From positions 1-8,181 of the forward strand of contig CAMDCC010000125.1 in the NCBI GenBank assembly GCA_945889545.1: 8,181 nucleotides of DNA, written 5' to 3'. The stretch's first letter is position 1. Every line of letters begins with the position of its first letter. The DNA is from Bifidobacterium breve (GTDB lineage Bacteria > Actinomycetota > Acidimicrobiia > IMCC26256 > PALSA-555). Of this stretch, positions 1 through 5,535 are shown one piece after another. Made by a program: the position numbers and the translations under genes. The notes beneath the pieces were generated by a model. The model made no database searches. It saw only the letters and a list, made by a program, of their open reading frames with translations, and was not told the origin of the DNA.

Positions 1-45
1 ACCGCGAACGCGGTGACGTCTTGGACTAGTTTCAACATTGGCGTA

Positions 46-98
46 ACCCTCCCCGCCGGTCTCACCCGGCGGACTCGTTGATTGGTCAAACGGGAGGG
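46..98. repeat. Nested inverted repeat in the 5' leader
   Basis: A perfect 7-bp stem (CCGCCGG at 53-59 with CCGGCGG at 66-72, 6-nt loop) lies inside a second pair of arms (CCCTCCC at 47-53 with GGGAGGG at 92-98). The two stems share base 53, so they form a stacked or alternative structure. There is no T-tract after the inner stem, so a classical rho-independent terminator is not obvious. It could be the terminator of a gene to the left of the window, or a structured leader or operator for the ATPase stub at 216. The pairing is seen directly; the role is unknown. Confidence 0.45.
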
Positions 99-141
99 TA
101 CGTCGCGCCCTTCAAACGACCGTGCATCCACAACTTCCGGT

Positions 142-147
142 TATAAC
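142..147 (+). promoter_or_regulatory. Possible -10 element (TATAAC) upstream of the ATPase stub
   Basis: TATAAC matches five of six bases of the TATAAT consensus and lies about 70 bases before the start of the small reading frame at 216, in the most AT-rich part of the leader. No convincing -35 hexamer is seen 16-18 bases upstream, so this is a weak call based on one element only. Confidence 0.2.
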
Positions 148-215
148 TCTCTGCTGGTGATCCGGTCGGCCACACGACTTACGGACTAGACAGATAGAGG
201 GAGAGTCAGGATTCC

Positions 216-419
216 ATGGCGACTGCGGATCAGCTCAAGGCTCTAGTACGGAGCCATGCTGAGCGCGACGACACAAAGTTCTATTCGATCGCGCTCCAGG
301 TCGCAGCTCGGGCTGCACGCGGCGGACAGAGCAACTTCGCTCAAGAGCTGCGCGATTTGATTGATGCTGCAAAGGGACCGGCAGCCGCCGGACGGCCGCA
401 GCGGAGGTTGTCCCGGTAG
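216..419 (+). pseudogene. N-terminal fragment of an AAA-family ATPase, truncated by an IS element
   Basis: A 67-residue frame starts at ATG 216, with purine-rich sequence upstream (AGAGGGAGAG at 196-205 and CAGG at 207-210). Residues 1-53 (MATADQLKALVRSHAERDD..., then FYSIALQVAARAAR and FAQELRDLIDAAK) resemble, from memory, the helical N-terminus of actinobacterial AAA ATPases that are often followed by a subtilisin-like (S8) peptidase. No Walker A or B motif is present, because the frame ends before the ATPase core. The frame runs into the left inverted repeat of the neighbouring IS (from 404), and its stop codon TAG at 417-419 lies inside that repeat, so roughly the last four residues are IS-encoded. 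The rest of the gene is not found on the far side of the IS. Probably non-functional. The alternative is a genuine small helical protein that happens to end there. The family assignment is recollection of the N-terminal pattern, not a search result. Confidence 0.55.
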
Positions 420-444
420 TCGTGGAATTTGAGGTGGCGGTCCC
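404..444 (+). repeat. Left terminal inverted repeat of the IS
   Basis: Aligned by hand with the reverse complement of 1832-1871, 34 of 41 columns match with one single-base gap. The best-conserved blocks are TGTCCCG near the outer end, GTCGTGGAATTT in the middle and CGGTCCC at the inner end. It contains the TAG stop (417-419) that closes the truncated ATPase frame. Confidence 0.85.
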
Positions 445-515
445 CCGCTCGATGCCTGCCTGCTGGTAGGTCTCGGGCGACCGCCAAGTCACTCGAGAGA
501 AGGGGACCACCACCA

Positions 516-1823
516 ATGACCAAGAACTACCAGACGAAGCGACCGCGTGTCGCGACCCTCGAGCACGAGATCGCGCTGCCTGAGTCGGTCAACATCGCGG
601 TGGCCGAGCTCGCCGCGAACGTCAAGGAAGGCTTGTTGGCCCTCGCGGTCGGCGCGGGCCTCCAGGTCTTGGGGGTGCTGATTGAGGAGTCGGTCACGGC
701 GGTGGCGGGCCCGAAGGGCCTCCATGATCCGGATCGGGTCGCGGTGCGTCATGGGACCGAAGCCGGCGCGGTGACGTTGGGTGGACGCCGGGTGGGGGTG
801 CGCCGGCCGCGGGTCCGCACCGCCGACAACCGCGCGGAGGTCGCGGTGCCGGCGTATGACCTGTTCGCTTCGACCGAGCTGTTGGGTGAGCTGGCGTTGG
901 AGCGGATGATGGCCAAGCTCTCGACCCGCCGCTACCACGCGGGCCTGGAACCGGTCGGCGCCGCGGTTCAAGCCTCGGCGCGTTCCACGTCGCGCTCCGC
1001 GGTGAGTCGCCGGTTTGTGGCCATGACCGAGCAGGCCCTCGCCGAGATGATGGGCGCGGATCTCACCGAGCTGGACCTGGTGGCGTTGATGATCGACGGG
1101 GTCCACTTCGCTGAGCATCTCTGTGTCGTGGCCCTGGGCATCAGCATCGATGGCACCAAGATCCCGTTGGGGTTGGTGGAAGGCTCGACCGAGAACACCA
1201 CGGTCGTCACTGCGTTGCTCACCGACCTGGCCGACCGGGGCTTAGACGTGACCCGCCCGGTGCTGGTGGTGATCGATGGCGCCAAGGCTCTCGCGGCAGC
1301 GGTGCGCGCCGTGTTCGACCGGCCCCTGATCCAGCGGTGCCAGCTGCACAAGATCCGCAACGTCGAAGGCCACCTCGACAAGGCAACCGCCGCGACGGTC
1401 ACCAAGAAGATGCGCGCCGCGTATCGCGACCCCGACCCGCTGGTCGCGCAAGCTGGCCTCGAGGCGCTCGCTCGTGATCTGGAGCGTTCACATCCCGGCG
1501 CGGCCAGCTCGTTGCGTGAGGGTCTCGTCGAGACGCTCACGGTCAACCGTCTGGAGGTGCCTCCAACGTTGGCGCGCACGTTGCGGTCCACCAACGCGAT
1601 CGAGTCCATGATCGAGATCTACCGCGACCACTCCACCAACGTCAAACGCTGGCGCGACGGAACCATGGCGTTGCGTTGGTGCGCAGCCGGGATGCTCGAA
1701 GCCGCGAAGCAATTCCGCCGCGTGAACGGGCACCTGCACCTCCCCGCGCTGCGCGTCGCGCTCGACGCGCACTTCGCAGATGTCACACCCGCATGCGATA
1801 CTCACGAAGAGGAGGCAGCCTGA
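516..1823 (+). CDS. IS256-family (mutator-type) DDE transposase
   Basis: This 435-residue protein catalyses movement of the surrounding IS. The start at ATG 516 is chosen because a purine-rich ribosome site (GAGAAGGGG, 495-503) precedes it and the next residues (MTKNYQTKRPR...) look like a natural N-terminus. The frame is open from 429, but the extra 29 residues are arginine/proline-rich and unlike the family. The catalytic triad is visible: D194 in LMIDGVHF, D254 in VVIDGAKAL and E363 in STNAIESM, with spacings of about 60 and 108 residues as expected for IS256. The CxxH motif typical of mutator transposases is at C275-H278 (CQLHKIRNV). The C-terminal helix after the glutamate (RWRDGTMALRWCAAGMLEA) is intact. 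No frameshift or internal stop is seen, so the protein may be active. Length agrees with the family (about 390-440 residues). Confidence 0.94.
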   Translation: MTKNYQTKRPRVATLEHEIALPESVNIAVAELAANVKEGLLALAVGAGLQVLGVLIEESVTAVAGPKGLHDPDRVAVRHGTEAGAVTLGGRRVGVRRPRVRTADNRAEVAVPAYDLFASTELLGELALERMMAKLSTRRYHAGLEPVGAAVQASARSTSRSAVSRRFVAMTEQALAEMMGADLTELDLVALMIDGVHFAEHLCVVALGISIDGTKIPLGLVEGSTENTTVVTALLTDLADRGLDVTRPVLVVIDGAKALAAAVRAVFDRPLIQRCQLHKIRNVEGHLDKATAATVTKKMRAAYRDPDPLVAQAGLEALARDLERSHPGAASSLREGLVETLTVNRLEVPPTLARTLRSTNAIESMIEIYRDHSTNVKRWRDGTMALRWCAAGMLEAAKQFRRVNGHLHLPALRVALDAHFADVTPACDTHEEEAA

Positions 1824-1831
1824 ACCAACCC

Positions 1832-1871
1832 GGGACCGTCACCGAAATTCCACGACGGTCGGGACATCCTC
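1832..1871 (-). repeat. Right terminal inverted repeat of the IS
   Basis: This is the partner of 404-444 (34 of 41 aligned positions identical on the opposite strand). It starts 8 bases after the transposase stop codon. The sequence beyond 1871 no longer matches the region left of 404, which places the element's end here within a few bases. Confidence 0.85.
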
Positions 1872-1938
1872 TCGGCGTGCTCGGGTGAGGGTAGCGGGGC
1901 GTGATCGGTCGCGGTGAGCCCGCGAGGGCGCCGCAATC

Positions 1939-1944
1939 TAGGGT
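1939..1944 (+). promoter_or_regulatory. Candidate -10 element (TAGGGT) for leaderless expression of the glycosyltransferase
   Basis: TAGGGT fits the TANNNT pattern of actinobacterial -10 elements and ends 8 bases before ATG 1953, the spacing expected if transcription starts at the start codon itself. No good Shine-Dalgarno sequence is available for that ATG. The 81 bases between the IS end (1871) and the start codon hold nothing else recognisable. A TANNNT match alone is weak evidence. Confidence 0.3.
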
Positions 1945-1952
1945 CGGTCCCG

Positions 1953-3512
1953 ATGGGTCAGGGACGAATCGTGATGGGGCTGCTGTTCTATCCGCGCGGT
2001 GGATCGGCGTATGTCGTGCGCTATCTGAGCCCCGCGCTGGCCCGGGCGGGGTGGCCGGTGTCGCTCGCGGTCGGGTCGCTCGGCCGCGCGGGGGAGGAGA
2101 CGCACGCCCCGACGTTCTTCGATGGTCTCGACGTCCACTCGCTCGACTTCACCGGCGCAGTCCGCGCGTTCGAGGCGGGCGGCGACGCGATCGCGGCCCC
2201 GCAACCGATGCAGCCTTCATACGAGGACCGCGCTGGCGTGCCCGACGTGTTGCTCGCTTCGGTGCCGCCAGAGCTCGCTGAGCATCTCTCTGCGGCGTGG
2301 GAACCTGTGCTGCGCGCCGCGGGTGCTGAGCACGCCGAGATCTTTCACCTCCATCACCTCACGCCGCAGCTCGACGCTGTGCACCAGTGCTGGCCTCACG
2401 TGCCATTGGTGGTGCATCTCCACGGCACCGAGTTGAAGCTGATCGAGGCGATCGAGGAGCGCGTTGCGATCGCATCGGCGCTCGGTGAGACGCTCGCGAC
2501 CATGCCTGAAGCGGCAGCCACGGTCATCAAGAACGCCCGCGGTCTCGATGCGGCACAGGTCGACATGCTGCACGCAACGCGCTGGGCCTCCTGGCGGCAC
2601 GGCGAGTACTGGGCCGCGAAGTTGAAGCACCAGGCAATGCTTTCCGACCACCTCATCACTGTGTCGCCCCAGAACCGCGATGTCGCGATTTCGATGTTCG
2701 GGGTCGAGCCCGACCATGTCACCGCACTTCCAAACGGGGTGGACCTCGAGCGCTTCCGGCCGCGGCCCCGCACGCCCGGGGCCCGCCGGGCCACGTTCCG
2801 GCGGGCGCTGGTCGAGGACCCGCAAGGTTGGACGGAATCGGGCGGTCCGGGAACGCTGGCGTATACCGAAGCCGACCTCGACCGCCTGCTCGGTGTGGAC
2901 GACGATGCCACGGTGTTGCTCTTCGTCGGCCGGTTTCTCGGGTTCAAGCGCGTACCCGCGTTGGTTCGCGCGTTCGCCCACGCGCGCCGTCAGTTCACAC
3001 GGCCCGGGGCGCTGGTGATCTGGGGTGGGCATCCCGGCGAGTGGGAAGGCGAGCATCCCGTCACGGTGGCCGAGGAGGTCGGGGCCGACGGTATCTACTT
3101 CACTGGCTGGCGCGGTCACGAGGATCTTCCGTCCGGGCTGGCGGCGTGCGACGCGCTCGTCGTTCCCTCCGTCGAAGACCCGTACCCTCAGGTTCCCCTG
3201 GAGGCGATGGCGGTCGGCCTGCCTGTGGTGGCATGCGCCAGCGGCGGCCTCCTGTCGATGGTCAACCTCGACCTCGCCCGTCCCACTGGCTGGCTCGTCC
3301 CACCCGACGATCTCGACGCACTCGCCGAGGCGCTCACGACGGTCGTGAACAACCCCGTCGAGACCCGCGAGCGGGGTGCACACGCGCTTGCCCACGCCCG
3401 CGCCGAGCTCTCGTGGGACGGGCTCGTGCCGCGCTTCGCGGCCGTGTACGCGCAAGCCATCGAACACCGCCGACGGCGCGGAGCCAACCAAGCCGAACGG
3501 GCAGACTCTTGA
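1953..3512 (+). CDS. GT4-family (GT-B fold) glycosyltransferase
   Basis: This 519-residue retaining glycosyltransferase presumably transfers a sugar from a nucleotide donor to a lipid or glycan acceptor on the cytoplasmic side. The N-terminal Rossmann domain shows the glycine-rich FYPRGGSA motif (residues 12-19), and HGTEL lies at 157-161. The linker has PNGVDLERF from P260. The C-terminal domain has GRFLGFK with R327 and K332, the usual donor-phosphate contacts, followed by WGGHPGEWEG and DALVVPSVEDPYPQ. In the donor-binding E-x7-E motif the first acidic residue is Asp (D409-x7-E417; E408 is adjacent). Between the linker and GRF lies an insert of about 55 residues (EDPQGW...GTLAYTEADL) that I recall from some actinobacterial GT4 proteins. 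ATG 1953 is preferred because it leaves only a short lead before the first beta strand (GRIVMGLLF). ATG 1974 has a weak GGGAC site and is possible; GTG 1914 seems too far upstream. No signal peptide or membrane segment is seen. Donor and acceptor are unknown. Confidence 0.92.
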   Translation: MGQGRIVMGLLFYPRGGSAYVVRYLSPALARAGWPVSLAVGSLGRAGEETHAPTFFDGLDVHSLDFTGAVRAFEAGGDAIAAPQPMQPSYEDRAGVPDVLLASVPPELAEHLSAAWEPVLRAAGAEHAEIFHLHHLTPQLDAVHQCWPHVPLVVHLHGTELKLIEAIEERVAIASALGETLATMPEAAATVIKNARGLDAAQVDMLHATRWASWRHGEYWAAKLKHQAMLSDHLITVSPQNRDVAISMFGVEPDHVTALPNGVDLERFRPRPRTPGARRATFRRALVEDPQGWTESGGPGTLAYTEADLDRLLGVDDDATVLLFVGRFLGFKRVPALVRAFAHARRQFTRPGALVIWGGHPGEWEGEHPVTVAEEVGADGIYFTGWRGHEDLPSGLAACDALVVPSVEDPYPQVPLEAMAVGLPVVACASGGLLSMVNLDLARPTGWLVPPDDLDALAEALTTVVNNPVETRERGAHALAHARAELSWDGLVPRFAAVYAQAIEHRRRRGANQAERADS

Positions 3513-3540
3513 CCCCAGCCCGCACGACCCGCGGCTTCAC

Positions 3541-4809
3541 CTAGCCGAACCGGCGGACTGCTTCGGCTTTGCGCACGTCGCGGAACGGGATGTCGCGGTC
3601 GACCTGGGGCTCGCGGGGGAGGCCCAGCACCCGCTCGCCGAGGATGTTGCGCTGGATCTGGTCGGTGCCGCCACCGATCGAGTTCACGTAGGCCGTGAGC
3701 GCGGCGCGATTCACGCTTGCTGCATCGGAATGGTCGGGTCCGTCGAGCATGGATTCGGCGCCGAGGATCTGTGCGCCGACGCGTGCCGCGGTGTGGAGGA
3801 TCTCCGACATCGCGAGCTTCGACAACGACGCGGCCGACGACGACGAGTTGTGTTCGAGCTCGGCGAGGCCACGGCTCGTTGTCCACTGGTTCACCATGCG
3901 CAACGAGTACAGGTGCGCGATCGCCTGGCGGACCAAGGGGTCTTGGTCGCGCCCGAGCCGGCGCGCGAGCGTGGCGGGGTCGGCGCTGCCAGGTGCGGCT
4001 GCTCCGTGTTCGCTGTCGTTGCGCGTCTCGTCGTCGGAAGCGCGACCGGCGATGTTGTCGACCGACTGCTCGGAGCCACCGAGGAGCACCCGTTCGTACG
4101 CCAGCGCGGTCTGGAGTACACGCCACCCGGCGTCGATCTCGCCAACGCGATCGGCATCGGCAACCCGGGCGTCGGTGAAGAACACCTCGTTGAAGTGTGC
4201 GCCGCCAGTGATCTGCCGGATCGGGCGTACCTCAACGCCAGGTTGGCGCATCGGGAAGTAGAAGAAGGTGATCCCGAGATGCTTCGGCACATCCCAGTTC
4301 GTGCGGGCGATGAGCAGTCCGTGCGTGGCCTGCTGCGCGAACGACGTCCAGACCTTCTGTCCGTTCACAACCCACTCGTCGCCATCGCGCTCCGCCCGTG
4401 TCTGCACGGCGGCAAGATCGGAGCCGGCGCCCGGTTCGCTGTAGAGCAAGCACCATGTTGCTTCGTTCGTGAGCAACGGTCGCAACGCCCGACGCTTCAA
4501 GTCGTCGGAGCCGTGCGCAACGATTGTGTTGCCCGCGAGATCGTTGAGATCTCGCCCACCGCCGGGGGCACCCGCCCGACGGAGCTCGTCCGCGACGACG
4601 GCGCTGAGTTCAGGCGAGAGGCCTCGCCCGAACCATTCGACCGGCCAACTCGGTGCCGCGTACCCGGCGTCGACGAGTTTCGCGATCCACTCCGCCAGTG
4701 ATCGAGCAGGTGAGCGATCGGGCTTCCAATGCGCGGCCAGCCACGCCCGGACCTCGGCGCGAACACTCTCGACTTCCGGCGAGTCGGCCATCGCGTCGTC
4801 AGTGCTCAC
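3541..4809 (-). CDS. Acyl-CoA dehydrogenase (FadE-like flavoenzyme)
   Basis: This 422-residue FAD enzyme introduces the alpha-beta double bond into an acyl-CoA and passes electrons to an electron-transfer flavoprotein. Family motifs are in order: SEPGAGSD (124-131), GQKVWTS (150-156), then GGGTDQIQRNILGER (379-393) followed by VLGLPREP. The C-terminal position that is Glu in the YEGT motif of medium-chain enzymes is Gly here. The likely catalytic base is E239 (LAYERVLLGG), in the place used by isovaleryl-CoA dehydrogenase and related enzymes. A hydrophilic stretch at about 249-278 (DDETRNDSEHGAAAPGSADP) looks like an added linker. The start is GTG 4809, with ATG 4791 as alternative; neither has a clear Shine-Dalgarno site. 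It begins 15 bases after the methyltransferase-like gene ends, so co-transcription is likely. CATACT at 4817-4822, with ATGACT at 4839-4844 (16-base spacer), could be a weak internal promoter. Substrate unknown; branched or steroid side-chain acyl-CoA is possible. Confidence 0.95.
   Translation of the reverse strand: MSTDDAMADSPEVESVRAEVRAWLAAHWKPDRSPARSLAEWIAKLVDAGYAAPSWPVEWFGRGLSPELSAVVADELRRAGAPGGGRDLNDLAGNTIVAHGSDDLKRRALRPLLTNEATWCLLYSEPGAGSDLAAVQTRAERDGDEWVVNGQKVWTSFAQQATHGLLIARTNWDVPKHLGITFFYFPMRQPGVEVRPIRQITGGAHFNEVFFTDARVADADRVGEIDAGWRVLQTALAYERVLLGGSEQSVDNIAGRASDDETRNDSEHGAAAPGSADPATLARRLGRDQDPLVRQAIAHLYSLRMVNQWTTSRGLAELEHNSSSSAASLSKLAMSEILHTAARVGAQILGAESMLDGPDHSDAASVNRAALTAYVNSIGGGTDQIQRNILGERVLGLPREPQVDRDIPFRDVRKAEAVRRFG
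3543..3568 (+). terminator. Possible hairpin terminator downstream of the plus-strand glycosyltransferase
   Basis: AGCCGAA (3543-3549) pairs perfectly with TTCGGCT (3562-3568) across a 12-base loop and is followed by TT. It begins 30 bases after the stop codon of the glycosyltransferase, inside the last codons of the convergent acyl-CoA dehydrogenase gene. The 28 bases between the two stop codons (3513-3540) contain no other hairpin. The stem is short and the T-run minimal, so the call is weak. Confidence 0.28.
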
Positions 4810-4824
4810 CGTGTCAAGTATGCG

Positions 4825-5535
4825 TTACGCCGCGCGCCAGTCATCGAGCGCTCCCACGCGCGAAGCGAGAGCGGGGGGCACGATCAGCGCGCACCCGCGC
4901 CGAGCACCCGTTTCCTCGGTGTGTGGAGTTGAGGGAAAGAACACTGACCACCCCGGGAGCTCGGGAAAGAGCTCCACCGATACCAATCCCGCCGATCCAT
5001 AGTCGTCGAACCCGTATCCGTCATCCCATGGCACCTTGCAGTCGTCGATGACGATGATCGGCTGCTCCCAACGCGACGCGATGATCTCGATCTCCTCGCG
5101 CGTTGGGAGCTCTTCGTGCCAGTGAGCGTCTAGGTAGAAGAAGCAGCAGCGCGTGGTGTCGAGCCGTCTGGCAAGGTCTTGCAGTTCGGCGCGGCTGTCA
5201 CTGCGATGCACCGTGACGAGGGGGTCGCGAAGGAAGCGAGCCCACGCGTACCCGAACAGCCTCCAGTTGATCTCGATCGTGTCGACTGGAACGTCACGCT
5301 GACCGAACCACTCAGTCGTGGTTCCCCGATAGGTCCCCGTTTCGACGACGCGTTCAGGTTGGAGTTCGTCGAACAGTGCCGTGATCGCCTCGAGCCGACG
5401 GGTCTGCCCGTTGAACGGGCCACCGAAGCCGGAACTCAGCTCCGGTCGGCGGTGGAAGTCCCGCATGCCTGCGAGCAACGCAACTGGGCGCGTCACGCGA
5501 CGGCCCACCCGCCACCCCACCTGGCGAACGCTCAC
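4825..5535 (-). CDS. Class I SAM-dependent methyltransferase-like protein
   Basis: This is a 236-residue protein. Its GTG start at 5535 overlaps the TGA stop of the upstream glycosyltransferase (GTGA), implying translational coupling. The frame stays open to 5793, but that part lies wholly inside the glycosyltransferase gene in another frame. A Rossmann-type core is visible: VVETGTYRGTT (63-73) is a motif-I-like SAM-binding loop, DTIEI (85-89) ends the second strand, FYLDAHW (133-139) is followed by a charged segment (PTREEIEII), and IIVIDDCKVP (160-169) leads to GYGFDDYG (173-180). The acidic/histidine residues D135, H137, D163 and D164 resemble the metal-binding or catalytic set of Methyltransf_24-like and cephalosporin-hydroxylase-like proteins; that comparison is from memory. 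I recall similar proteins annotated only as methyltransferases of unknown substrate. The operon context suggests it acts on the glycan made by the neighbouring transferase. Methylation itself is not proven by sequence. Confidence 0.75.
   Translation of the reverse strand: MSVRQVGWRVGRRVTRPVALLAGMRDFHRRPELSSGFGGPFNGQTRRLEAITALFDELQPERVVETGTYRGTTTEWFGQRDVPVDTIEINWRLFGYAWARFLRDPLVTVHRSDSRAELQDLARRLDTTRCCFFYLDAHWHEELPTREEIEIIASRWEQPIIVIDDCKVPWDDGYGFDDYGSAGLVSVELFPELPGWSVFFPSTPHTEETGARRGCALIVPPALASRVGALDDWRAA

Larger units (their letters stand above)
404..1871 (+). mobile_element. IS256-family insertion sequence, about 1.47 kb
   Basis: The element is bounded by imperfect terminal inverted repeats at 404-444 and 1832-1871 and carries one transposase gene filling most of its length, as is usual for IS256 elements (about 1.3-1.5 kb). 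The exact outer ends are uncertain by a few bases because identity fades gradually. No 8-9 bp target duplication is apparent in the flanks (bases just before 404 against those just after 1871). That fits a rearrangement or deletion next to the element, or an old insertion. It truncates the ATPase reading frame to its left. Confidence 0.85.

Noticed and set aside
429..515. Upstream extension of the transposase frame
   Set aside because: It overlaps the left inverted repeat and encodes an Arg/Pro-rich stretch; ATG 516 has a ribosome site and a family-like N-terminus.
489..1118. Minus-strand open frame (209 codons) within the transposase gene
   Set aside because: His/Arg-rich shadow of the transposase with no family resemblance.
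2217..3491. Long minus-strand open frame (424 codons) opposite the plus-strand glycosyltransferase
   Set aside because: Shadow of the real gene; rich in Arg, His and Gly, with no recognisable motif or ribosome site.
3376..4701. Long plus-strand open frame (441 codons) opposite the acyl-CoA dehydrogenase
   Set aside because: It is antisense to a clear family member and its composition (Arg/Ala/Val/Gly-rich, no domain motifs) is what GC-rich third-position bias produces on the complementary strand.
4812..4817. TTGACA on the minus strand just upstream of the acyl-CoA dehydrogenase start
   Set aside because: A perfect -35 hexamer, but it lies only 2 bases before GTG 4809, with no matching -10 at the right distance; chance match.
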